This document shows positions 1-5,298 of a stretch of 9,012 nt of DNA, in pieces. The stretch spans positions 1 to 9,012 of the forward strand of contig PEXO01000074.1 of the NCBI GenBank assembly GCA_002779045.1, in the 5' to 3' direction. The stretch's first letter is position 1, and every line of letters begins with the position of its first letter. The notes beneath the pieces were generated by a model that did not search any database, was not told the origin of the DNA, and saw nothing but the letters and a program-made list of their open reading frames with translations. A program made the translations under genes and the position numbers. The DNA is from Elusimicrobia bacterium CG08_land_8_20_14_0_20_59_10 (GTDB taxonomy: Bacteria; Elusimicrobiota; Elusimicrobia; Elusimicrobiales; UBA9959).

Positions 1-157
1 TACTTTGGCGGAATGCCGCAAAGGCGCAGCCCAAAAGCGGCCAGCCAAATGCTTCAGTTATTTCGTTACGCTTCCTAAGCTCGGCATGGATGATCTCGTC
101 AAAAGAGACTCCCCGTTCCCGTTTTAGGCGTTCGCTCTTCCCCTTATCCCAGCGCAT
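1..157 (-). CDS. Partial gene, BrnT-toxin-like N-terminus (runs off left edge)
   Basis: An open frame starts at the ATG at 157-155 and stays open to the window edge (52 codons). A strong SD (AGGAGG, 162-167) sits just upstream and a consensus promoter lies behind that, so the start is secure. The first ~25 residues (MRWDKGKSERLKRERGVSFD, then EII) fit the opening of BrnT-like toxins, which begin with W-D-x-x-K and reach a GVSF-[ED]-E motif; BrnT proteins are small ribonuclease toxins usually followed by a BrnA antitoxin that represses the operon. After residue ~27 (RKRNEITEAFGWPLLGC) I no longer recognise the family, so this may be a divergent member, a chimera or a frameshifted copy. Any antitoxin gene would lie outside the window. 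The existence of a gene is likely; the family call is tentative. Confidence 0.55.
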   Translation of the reverse strand, partial: MRWDKGKSERLKRERGVSFDEIIHAELRKRNEITEAFGWPLLGCAFAAFRQS

Positions 158-171
158 TTCTCCTCCTTTGG

Positions 172-200
172 ATTGTAATACATATGTATATACAAGTCAA
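172..200 (-). promoter_or_regulatory. Consensus sigma70-type promoter of the toxin-like gene
   Basis: On the minus strand TTGACT (195-200) and TACAAT (172-177) are separated by exactly 17 bp, close to the ideal -35/-10 arrangement. The start codon at 157 lies 14 nt past the -10 box, giving a very short leader that still contains the AGGAGG ribosome site. The promoter lies downstream of the hydantoinase gene, so the leftmost gene is probably transcribed independently of that operon. Confidence 0.75.
173..195. promoter_or_regulatory. Operator-like inverted repeat within the promoter
   Basis: Arms TTGTA (173-177) and TACAA (191-195) flank 13 bp. Nested inside is the perfect 12-bp palindrome ATACATATGTAT (178-189), with its centre offset by half a base pair. 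The element fills the spacer between the -10 and -35 boxes and covers parts of both, which is where a dimeric repressor would block RNA polymerase. Autorepression through such a site is typical of toxin-antitoxin operons, but no repressor gene is visible here, so the role is inferred. Confidence 0.5.
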
Positions 201-309
201 GGCCCAGGACTATCATCTCTTGTTAATAGCATAGCACGCCATCCCGACAAAGGCGCGTCGTGATGAAAATGACTGTTTTCGTGTTTGTACGCAGGGCGGG
301 CTTACGTTT

Positions 310-1704
310 TTAGATTATCTGTGGTTTTGCGCGGCGCTGGAATTGGCCGCCGAAGGTCCTGGGGGCGGTGAGTTCGCCGGCTTCGGCTATTACCCGGCCG
401 CGGAGGATGGTGTATTTTGGGAAGCCGTAGAGCTTCATGCCCTGCCAGGGCGAGAAATCGGTATTGTGCTTCAGCCTGCGCCAGTCGGCTTTTACGGCGG
501 CGGCGGGGTCAATTATGGCGAAGTCCGCGTCGTAGCCGGGGCGGATGAAGCCCTTGCGGCCGGCGAGGCCCATTATCCGGGCCGGGTTCTCGCAGAGCAG
601 CTTCGCCATTCTTGCGGCGGTTATCTTCCCGGCCTTAACGCCGAAGGCGTATGTCGAGGCCAGCAGGGTCTGGGCACCGGGCATGCCCATCGGGAGCTTG
701 CGTATATCGCCTCCCCAGGCGTTCTTCTGCGCCCGCGTAAAAGTGCAGTTATCCGTGGCTATCACCTGCAGGGTTCCCGCCTTCGCCGCCGTCCAGAGCG
801 CGGCATTGTCGGCGGCGGTGCGTATCGGCGGACAGCAGGAATAAAGATATCCGTCCCTGCCCTTAAAACTGCTTTCTTCAAGCGCCAGGTACTGCGGGCA
901 GGTTTCCCCCATCACTTTCAGGCCCTTTTTCCTGGCCAGGGCAAGTATAGCGGCGGAACCGGCCGTGGACAGATGCACGAAATAGACCGGGGCGCCTGCA
1001 TCCGAGGCCAGCGCAGCCACACGGCAGACGGCCTCCGTCTCGGTATAGGGCGGGCGGGAAAGGGGCAGGGCCTTTATGCCGTTCTTCCCGGCGTGGATAG
1101 GGGTAAGGAAATCTATGGCCGGGCCGTTCTCGGCGTGCACGCAGACCAGGGCGCCCAGTTTAGCCGCGGCCGCCAGCGCCGCTGCAAATTCCCGGTCGTC
1201 CGCCAGAAGGCCGCGCGCCCCGTAGGCCGTGAACATCTTGAAAGTCGGGACCCCGGCTTTTACCGCCGCGGCCATGCGCCCGGCCGGGTCCTTCATCTTC
1301 GCCCAGCCCGTCAGCATGCAGTGAAAGGAAAAATCCGCGTAGGAGCGGCCGGAGGCCTCCTTTATGCGCGCGGCCAGGCCCGCGACCGGGTCCTGGCCCG
1401 GGCCCTGCCCGGTATAGTCGATGAAAGTGGTGACGCCGCCACAGACGGCCGCGGCCGAGCCGGTGGTGAAATCGTCCGCGGTGTAGCTGCCCGGTCCCAG
1501 CTTCAGGCGGAAATGAGCGTGGGCGTCTATTATGCCAGGGAATACCAACAGGCCCCGTGCGTTTATGATGCGGGCGGCCCGGACCGGTCTTTTAGCTGAG
1601 GAAGGCTGCAGGGAAACGATCTTTCCGCCGCTGACGAAAATGTCCACGGCGGCGGTCCCGGCACCACCGGCTACGCTGCCGCCAAGTATAGCCAGCTCGA
1701 ACAT
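310..1704 (-). CDS. Dihydropyrimidinase/D-hydantoinase-family amidohydrolase
   Basis: A 464-residue cytoplasmic metal-dependent cyclic amidohydrolase, the usual length for dihydropyrimidinase/hydantoinase. These enzymes open dihydropyrimidine or 5-substituted hydantoin rings. The binuclear-metal ligands can all be placed: H62 and H64 in DAHAH, the carboxylated lysine K156 in FKMF, H190 in VHAENG, H244 in VHLST and D318 in ATDNC. Y161 has the same spacing from the lysine as the substrate tyrosine of dihydropyrimidinase. GETCPQYL (266-273) and CPPIR (291-295) are further family signatures. The usual SDHC/TDHC motif reads TDNC here (N319). The ATG lies 16 nt after the stop of the 72-residue membrane protein, with no clear SD, so translation is probably coupled. 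No other pyrimidine-catabolism genes are adjacent, so the substrate cannot be assigned; allantoinase and dihydroorotase fit less well because of the FKMF and CPPIR pattern. Confidence 0.9.
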   Translation of the reverse strand: MFELAILGGSVAGGAGTAAVDIFVSGGKIVSLQPSSAKRPVRAARIINARGLLVFPGIIDAHAHFRLKLGPGSYTADDFTTGSAAAVCGGVTTFIDYTGQGPGQDPVAGLAARIKEASGRSYADFSFHCMLTGWAKMKDPAGRMAAAVKAGVPTFKMFTAYGARGLLADDREFAAALAAAAKLGALVCVHAENGPAIDFLTPIHAGKNGIKALPLSRPPYTETEAVCRVAALASDAGAPVYFVHLSTAGSAAILALARKKGLKVMGETCPQYLALEESSFKGRDGYLYSCCPPIRTAADNAALWTAAKAGTLQVIATDNCTFTRAQKNAWGGDIRKLPMGMPGAQTLLASTYAFGVKAGKITAARMAKLLCENPARIMGLAGRKGFIRPGYDADFAIIDPAAAVKADWRRLKHNTDFSPWQGMKLYGFPKYTILRGRVIAEAGELTAPRTFGGQFQRRAKPQII

Positions 1705-1720
1705 GGGGTGTTGAGGACGC

Positions 1721-1939
1721 TCAGCTTTCTGCGTGCTGCGGCTGCGGGGAGCGGTTCCCGAAGATTATCGTGTAGGCGAGGAAGGTGGCCGAGATGAAGG
1801 TGATGGCGCACATCGTGAGCCAGGCCCAGAGGACCTGCGGGTTGCCCTCCGTCTGCATAACTATATAGGCCAGGAAAATAAGGAAGCCTGTGGCGATAAG
1901 CCAGAAGAAGGCGAAAACAGAGCGTATAATGTATGCCAT
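1721..1939 (-). CDS. Small two-helix membrane protein, function unknown
   Basis: A 72-residue protein with two hydrophobic helices, about residues 7-28 and 37-60, joined by a short loop (QTEGNPQV) and ending in a polar tail (NRSPQPQHAES). R6 and R63 flank the helices while the loop holds E31, so the positive-inside rule suggests both termini in the cytoplasm and the loop outside. I do not recognise a family. The coding case rests on the hydrophobic pattern, a consensus promoter directly upstream and the 16-nt gap to the hydantoinase gene. There is no SD; the -10 box ends 7 nt before the ATG, so the message is probably leaderless. Sharing a transcript with the hydantoinase might point to a role in transport or membrane attachment of that pathway, but this is speculative. 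Confidence 0.65.
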   Translation of the reverse strand: MAYIIRSVFAFFWLIATGFLIFLAYIVMQTEGNPQVLWAWLTMCAITFISATFLAYTIIFGNRSPQPQHAES

Positions 1940-1946
1940 GAGGCTA

Positions 1947-1975
1947 ATTCTATAGCTTTACTTCTGGCAAGTCAA
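1947..1975 (-). promoter_or_regulatory. Promoter of the membrane protein/hydantoinase pair, predicted leaderless
   Basis: TTGACT (1970-1975) and TAGAAT (1947-1952) are spaced by 17 bp on the minus strand. Only seven bases (1940-1946) separate the -10 box from the ATG at 1939, so transcription should begin at or within a base or two of the start codon. The absence of any SD sequence fits this. Confidence 0.7.
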
Positions 1976-1996
1976 TGCATGCCAGGCACTTTCCCA

Positions 1997-2989
1997 TCAG
2001 GCGGCCAGGGGGCGCGGTGAAGCCGTTATGAATACCTGGTGAAGCGTCTTCAGGAGAGCCTCGGTTTCCGCTGCCGGGACGGTCAAGATCACCGCGTACT
2101 CAGCCTTACTTGCTTTCCCTGTTGAAATACCGGCGGCGCCTGCGGCGGCGCGGGCTTTCTCCAGATGCTCCTTTCCCAGCCCGCGCCCTATCAGGGCTAT
2201 TTTGCCGGTGGCGCCGGCTTTCGCGATAGAGAGACAGGTCACGCCGGCGGGGCCGCCGTCCGCGGTGATCCGTGTGCCCGGTTCGTCGTGAAAAGAGGAC
2301 CGCAGGTGCAGGGGGATGGCGTAGCGTGCCGCATAGCGCACGGCCCGCAGCTGGCGCACCTCGGTCCCCAGCGCGGCCAGCGCCAGCACTTCGCAATAAG
2401 ATATCTCTTTTATCTTTCTGGCTTCGGGCACTATGGCCGGGTGCGCGGTGTAGATGCCTTTTACGTCGGAGCGGAATTCGCAGACGGAAGCGGTCAGCGC
2501 GCGTGCCAGGGCTACCGCGGTCTGGTCGGAACCGCCCCGGCCCAGCGTCGTGATATCGCCGTCCGGGGAGATGCCCTGGAACCCGGCAACTACCGGTATG
2601 CGCCCGGCCTTAAGTTCTTTGGCCAGGCGCAGCGTGTCTACGCGCCTGACTTCGGCGCAGGAGAAGGAGCGGCCGGTGCGGATGCCCGCTTGGAACCCCG
2701 TCAGCGATACCGCCGCCGCGCCTTGCGCTTGTATGGCCATGGCCAGCAGGGCGGCGCTTATCTGTTCACCTGCGGCCAGCAGCGCGTCGTCCTCGCGCGG
2801 AGACCGGTCGTCGCCCGCGCAGAGAGACGCCAGTTTCAGCAGGTCGTCGGTGGAGTCGGCGGGGGCGGAAACCACGGCTACGGGGCGCAGCCCGCGGCGG
2901 CGGCCGCTTAGCAGAATGGCGGCGGCCCGGCGTATCTTTTCCGGGTCCGCAAGGGAACTGCCGCCGAATTTAATAATTATGGGATGCAT
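1997..2989 (-). CDS. Aspartate kinase, short form with reduced ACT region
   Basis: Phosphorylates aspartate to aspartyl-phosphate, the first step toward lysine, threonine, methionine and diaminopimelate. With the ATG at 2989 the protein is 330 residues and begins MHPIIIKFGGSS, where aspartokinases normally start. An in-frame ATG at 3052 has a plausible SD (GAGGA) and would add 21 residues; I prefer 2989 by family length. Kinase landmarks are KFGGS (7-11), GEQISAALLA (74-83), SLTGFQAG (95-102), TLGRGGSD (148-155) and GIYTAHP (178-184). The usual HPRA segment reads QLRA (213-216). Monofunctional enzymes are about 400 residues with two ACT domains; here VTCLSIAK (250-257) passes almost directly into one ACT-like unit (262-320), so most of one ACT domain seems missing. 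Feedback control may therefore be altered. It follows the ATPase gene on the same strand and is probably co-transcribed with it. Confidence 0.88.
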   Translation of the reverse strand: MHPIIIKFGGSSLADPEKIRRAAAILLSGRRRGLRPVAVVSAPADSTDDLLKLASLCAGDDRSPREDDALLAAGEQISAALLAMAIQAQGAAAVSLTGFQAGIRTGRSFSCAEVRRVDTLRLAKELKAGRIPVVAGFQGISPDGDITTLGRGGSDQTAVALARALTASVCEFRSDVKGIYTAHPAIVPEARKIKEISYCEVLALAALGTEVRQLRAVRYAARYAIPLHLRSSFHDEPGTRITADGGPAGVTCLSIAKAGATGKIALIGRGLGKEHLEKARAAAGAAGISTGKASKAEYAVILTVPAAETEALLKTLHQVFITASPRPLAA

Positions 2990-2995
2990 TGTCCG

Positions 2996-3022
2996 GTTAT
3001 AGAACGGAAAGCGGGAAGCCAA
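2996..3022 (-). promoter_or_regulatory. Weak candidate promoter before aspartokinase
   Basis: TATAAC (2996-3001) lies 6 nt before the ATG at 2989, and TTGGCT (3017-3022) lies 15 bp further upstream. The -10 placement would give a leaderless message like that of the 1939 gene and would favour 2989 as the start. The -35 match and spacing are poor, so this is only a candidate. Confidence 0.25.
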
Positions 3023-3064
3023 AACCATCACGGTTCGCGCTCCCCGTTCCATAGGGCCGCATCC

Positions 3065-4405
3065 TCAAACCATCGTCGCCGTTACGCGTATTATTTCCGA
3101 GAGCGTGGTGGAGCCGGAGCGCGCCTTCATGATGCCGTCCATCAGGAGCGTGCGCATCTTGCCGGTCTTTATGGCGGTGCGCTTTATCACATCGGTAGGG
3201 GAGTGGTCCAGAATGTGCTTGCGGATCTCCTCGTTCATCAGCATCAGTTCGAAGATGCCCATCCGGCCGCTGTAGCCGGTATTGCGGCAGGCAGAGCAGC
3301 CTTTTTCCACTTTATAGTTGGCGCCGGGTTTAAGTATCAGCTCTTTCACGAGCCTGGCCTCTTCCGGGTCCATATTCTTCACGAACTCGTTCACTATCGG
3401 CTCGGAGGGCGCCGCCGCTTTCTGGCAGCACTCCGGGCAGACCTTGCGCACCAGCCGCTGGCTCATAGCGCCCAGCATTGATGAGCCTATCAGGAACGGC
3501 GGTATGCCCATCTCGAAAAGGCGCTCGATTATGCTGGGGGCGTTTATTGTGTGTATCGTGGTGAACAGCAGGTGGCCGGTGAGAGCGGAGCGCAGGCTGA
3601 TTTCAGCCGTATCGTAGTCCCGTATTTCTCCCACCATGATAACGTTGGGATCCTGGCGCAGTATGGTGCGCAGGCCTTCCGCCCAGGTAAAACCGGTCTT
3701 CGTGCTTATCTGCGCCTGGTTTATCCCCTCCAGGCGGTATTCCACCGGGTCTTCGAGTGTGATGATGTTAATCATCGGCGTGTTGATGTTCTTTAATATC
3801 GCGTACAGCGAGGTGGTCTTGCCGGAGCCGGTTGCCCCGGTTATGAAGAATATTCCGTACGGGTTGCGGATGATCTTTTTCGTTATCGCCAGGGTGTCCG
3901 GGTCCAGGCCAAGCTGGTCCAGGTCTATGCCGAGCTGTTGCCGGTCCATCACGCGCAGGACCAGCTTTTCGCCGTTGACCGTGGGGAACGAGGAAACGCG
4001 CACCTGGATGGCCCGGCCTGCCAGCATCTTTTGGAAGCGGCCCTCTTCGTTGCGGAAAGAAGTCGGGGGTTCCGGGTCGAAGCCGGCCAGCACCCTTATG
4101 CGCTGGGTAAGCGGGATGTCGGCGTTCTTGGGGGCCATCAGCATATCCTGCAGTATACCGTCCACGCGAAAGCGTACGCGCAGGTTCACGCCCTGGGATT
4201 CCAGGTGGACGTCGCTGGCCCGTTCCGTAACGGCATGTTCCAGTATCAGGTCGCTGAGTCTTATAGCGAGGTCTATACCGGGCGTCCTGCCTTTAGCCTG
4301 GACAAGTTCGTTGTAGCCTTCCTCGAGTGTGCCGCCGGTTGCGGGTTTGTTCGCCGCGGGCCGGCCGGGCTGTTCCCCGTCCTCTTTATTTCCCCAGAAT
4401 GCCAT
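3065..4405 (-). CDS. GspE/PilB-type secretion or type IV pilus assembly ATPase
   Basis: A 446-residue hexameric motor ATPase of the type II secretion/type IV pilus superfamily, acting at the cytoplasmic face of the inner membrane. The N2-type domain shows the RASDVHLES motif (62-70). The core carries Walker A GATGSGKTT (190-198), the Asp box TLEDPVEY (216-223), Walker B RQDPNVIMVGEIRD (250-263) and the His box around H278 and H285. A zinc-binding tetracysteine, C323/C326 and C370/C373, marks the GspE/PilB extension branch rather than PilT. The N-terminal N1 (MshEN-like) domain of typical 550-residue PilB proteins is absent, replaced by about 40 polar residues. SD AGGGAGA (4411-4417) precedes the ATG by 5 nt. 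No pilin, platform protein or prepilin peptidase is nearby, so pilus and secretion roles cannot be separated. It lies 70 nt after greA on the same strand. Confidence 0.93.
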   Translation of the reverse strand: MAFWGNKEDGEQPGRPAANKPATGGTLEEGYNELVQAKGRTPGIDLAIRLSDLILEHAVTERASDVHLESQGVNLRVRFRVDGILQDMLMAPKNADIPLTQRIRVLAGFDPEPPTSFRNEEGRFQKMLAGRAIQVRVSSFPTVNGEKLVLRVMDRQQLGIDLDQLGLDPDTLAITKKIIRNPYGIFFITGATGSGKTTSLYAILKNINTPMINIITLEDPVEYRLEGINQAQISTKTGFTWAEGLRTILRQDPNVIMVGEIRDYDTAEISLRSALTGHLLFTTIHTINAPSIIERLFEMGIPPFLIGSSMLGAMSQRLVRKVCPECCQKAAAPSEPIVNEFVKNMDPEEARLVKELILKPGANYKVEKGCSACRNTGYSGRMGIFELMLMNEEIRKHILDHSPTDVIKRTAIKTGKMRTLLMDGIMKARSGSTTLSEIIRVTATMV

Positions 4406-4475
4406 GTTCGTCTCCCTGCGCTCTTGAATGATGGACCGTTAGGGTCCCGCACCGGTATTGCGCCGGCTATATGCC

Positions 4476-4946
4476 TTATTTGTACTCCACCTTCAGCACG
4501 GTAAGCCGTTTTTCCCCGCTCGGCAGTTTAATGGACACGGTCTTGCCCTCAGTGGCGCCGAGCAGCCCTTGAGCCAGCGGGGAACTCACCGAGATCCTGC
4601 CCGCGCCCGGGTCCGCCTCGTCCGCGCTTGAGAGCGTATAGATCAGCGTGGCGGTGGTGGCTTCATCGCGCATCGTCACGGTGGCGCCGAGGCGTATCTC
4701 GTCGTGGTTCACTTCCATGTTATCAACGATTATCGCGGAGCGCAGGCGGGACTCTATGTTGCCTATGCGCTTTATGACCAGTCCCTGTTTTTCTTTGGCG
4801 TAGATGTAGCCGGCGTTTTCCTTAAGGTCGCCCTGCTCCCTGGCTTCGCCTATTTCCACGGAAAGGTCGCTTTTTTCGCGGTTGAGCTTTGCAAGTTCTT
4901 CTTTCAGTTTTTCGTAACCGCCTTTTGTGAGATAGACGTCGGACAT
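4476..4946 (-). CDS. greA: Transcription elongation factor GreA
   Basis: A 156-residue GreA (typical length about 158). It enters the RNA polymerase secondary channel and stimulates cleavage of the extruded transcript in backtracked complexes. Residues 1-75 form the coiled-coil with the acidic tip GDLKENAGY, including D40 and E43 that coordinate the catalytic magnesium. The C-terminal FKBP-like domain follows, with LGATVTM (87-93), DEADPGAGRISVSSPLAQGLLG (109-130) and the closing VLKVEYK. The GYIYAKE segment after the tip is somewhat GreB-like, but the C-terminal domain reads as GreA. I start at 4946 (MSDVYLTKGGYEKL) because the 22 further in-frame residues back to 5012 are low-complexity and unlike the family. 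The ribosome site is an unusual run of nine Gs four bases before the ATG. The tRNA gene lies 113 nt upstream on the same strand and may share the transcript. Confidence 0.93.
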   Translation of the reverse strand: MSDVYLTKGGYEKLKEELAKLNREKSDLSVEIGEAREQGDLKENAGYIYAKEKQGLVIKRIGNIESRLRSAIIVDNMEVNHDEIRLGATVTMRDEATTATLIYTLSSADEADPGAGRISVSSPLAQGLLGATEGKTVSIKLPSGEKRLTVLKVEYK

Positions 4947-4950
4947 TATT

Positions 4951-4959
4951 CCCCCCCCC
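4951..4959 (-). promoter_or_regulatory. G9 homopolymer serving as the greA ribosome binding site
   Basis: Nine consecutive Gs on the minus strand (preceded by A) lie 4 nt before the greA ATG. AGGGG within it can pair with the anti-SD. The tract is long enough to slip in replication, which would shift SD-to-start spacing, and it is also a likely site of sequencing length error. Confidence 0.5.
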
Positions 4960-5059
4960 TGGCCGCTAAGCCGCCCCTGCCGGGGCAGCGCAACCCCTGG
5001 CCGTACACACAATCGAACGCTCCGCTAAGTTTCCCCGCGGGCAAGATGTGAAATTAAAA

Positions 5060-5132
5060 TGGCACCGAGTGGAATTGAACCACTGACCTAGCGCTTATGA
5101 AACGCCCGCTCTAACCACTGAGCTACGGTGCC
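5060..5132 (-). tRNA. tRNA-Met (CAT anticodon), CCA not encoded
   Basis: The full 73-nt cloverleaf folds on the minus strand. Acceptor GGCACCG pairs with CGGTGCC, D stem is GCTC/GAGC with an 8-nt loop, anticodon stem GGCGT/GCGCT encloses loop TTCATAA, T stem AGTGG/CCACT encloses TTCAATT, and the discriminator is A. The anticodon CAT is at 5097-5099. The fully paired G1-C72 end and lack of three G-C pairs at the base of the anticodon stem argue against initiator tRNA, leaving elongator Met. A tRNA-Ile2 read through lysidine modification also carries CAT and cannot be excluded by eye. The 3' end continues TTTT, so CCA must be added by the nucleotidyltransferase. Confidence 0.93.
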
Positions 5133-5150
5133 ATAAATCACAGGCGGGCC

Positions 5151-5187
5151 GGTTTCATCACCGGAGGCGCGGGCCTTCGGGTGAACC
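5151..5187 (-). other. Imperfect hairpin in the tRNA leader
   Basis: On the minus strand GGTTCACC (5180-5187) pairs with GGTGA and AAACC (5151-5162) around a small bulge. A second stem, GAAGGC with GCCTCC, forms inside it with one mismatch. It lies between the predicted tRNA promoter and the tRNA, so the 5' leader removed by RNase P would be structured. No T-run follows, so it is not an intrinsic terminator. Confidence 0.35.
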
Positions 5188-5190
5188 GTT

Positions 5191-5220
5191 AGTATATCAA
5201 AAAGCGTATTGTGTAAACAA
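5191..5220 (-). promoter_or_regulatory. Candidate promoter of the tRNA (and perhaps greA)
   Basis: TTGTTT (5215-5220) and TATACT (5191-5196) are spaced by 18 bp on the minus strand. Transcription would start near 5184, about 50 nt before the tRNA. I found no convincing separate promoter between the tRNA and greA, so a tRNA-greA transcript is possible. Confidence 0.5.
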
Positions 5221-5221
5221 T
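5208..5221. promoter_or_regulatory. Inverted repeat between divergent promoters
   Basis: ATTGT-GTAA-ACAAT is a perfect inverted repeat with 5-bp arms. It covers the -35 box of the tRNA promoter and ends one base before the -35 box of the malic enzyme promoter. A bound dimer could affect both directions. No known regulator can be named from the sequence. Confidence 0.35.
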
Positions 5222-5222
5222 G

Positions 5223-5251
5223 TTGTAAAGGCGGGCCATGTTTCCTATAAT
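5223..5251 (+). promoter_or_regulatory. Promoter of the malic enzyme gene
   Basis: TTGTAA (5223-5228) and a perfect TATAAT (5246-5251) are spaced by 17 bp. The predicted start near 5258 gives a leader of about 40 nt, which contains the ribosome site AAGGGGA (5284-5290) 8 nt before the ATG. Confidence 0.75.
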
Positions 5252-5298
5252 TTTTTATATTCAGGTTCTCAAATCTGCTTAACAAGGGGACTCTACAT

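Noticed and set aside
265..280. Hairpin GAAAA/TTTTC downstream of the hydantoinase gene
   Set aside because: An A/T-only 5-bp stem without a GC core or T-tract, too weak to be the operon terminator. I see no clear terminator in 201-309.
343..1599. 418-codon plus-strand open frame opposite the hydantoinase gene
   Set aside because: It lies fully antisense to a gene with complete catalytic motifs, is rich in G, R and A, and shows no recognisable motif. Long antisense frames are expected in GC-rich coding DNA.
2165..2911. 248-codon plus-strand open frame opposite aspartokinase
   Set aside because: Antisense shadow of a convincing kinase gene; low-complexity composition and no motif.
4433..4447. 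Hairpin GGACC-GTTAG-GGTCC between greA and the ATPase gene
   Set aside because: No T-run on either side and only a 5-bp stem, so I do not call a terminator; read-through from greA remains likely.
4947..5012. 22-residue N-terminal extension of GreA
   Set aside because: The extension is glycine/arginine-rich and absent from GreA proteins; MSDVYLTKGGYEKL at 4946 is the normal start.
4956..5029. Short direct repeats in the greA leader (CCCCTGGCCG at 4956 and 4994; CCGCTAAG at 4963 and 5022)
   Set aside because: Eight- to ten-base repeats in a GC-rich 113-bp leader can arise by chance; no symmetry or regular spacing suggests a regulatory array.
5060..5132. tRNA gene as an integration (att) site
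   Set aside because: No integrase, no duplicated tRNA 3' end and no change in gene character on either side.
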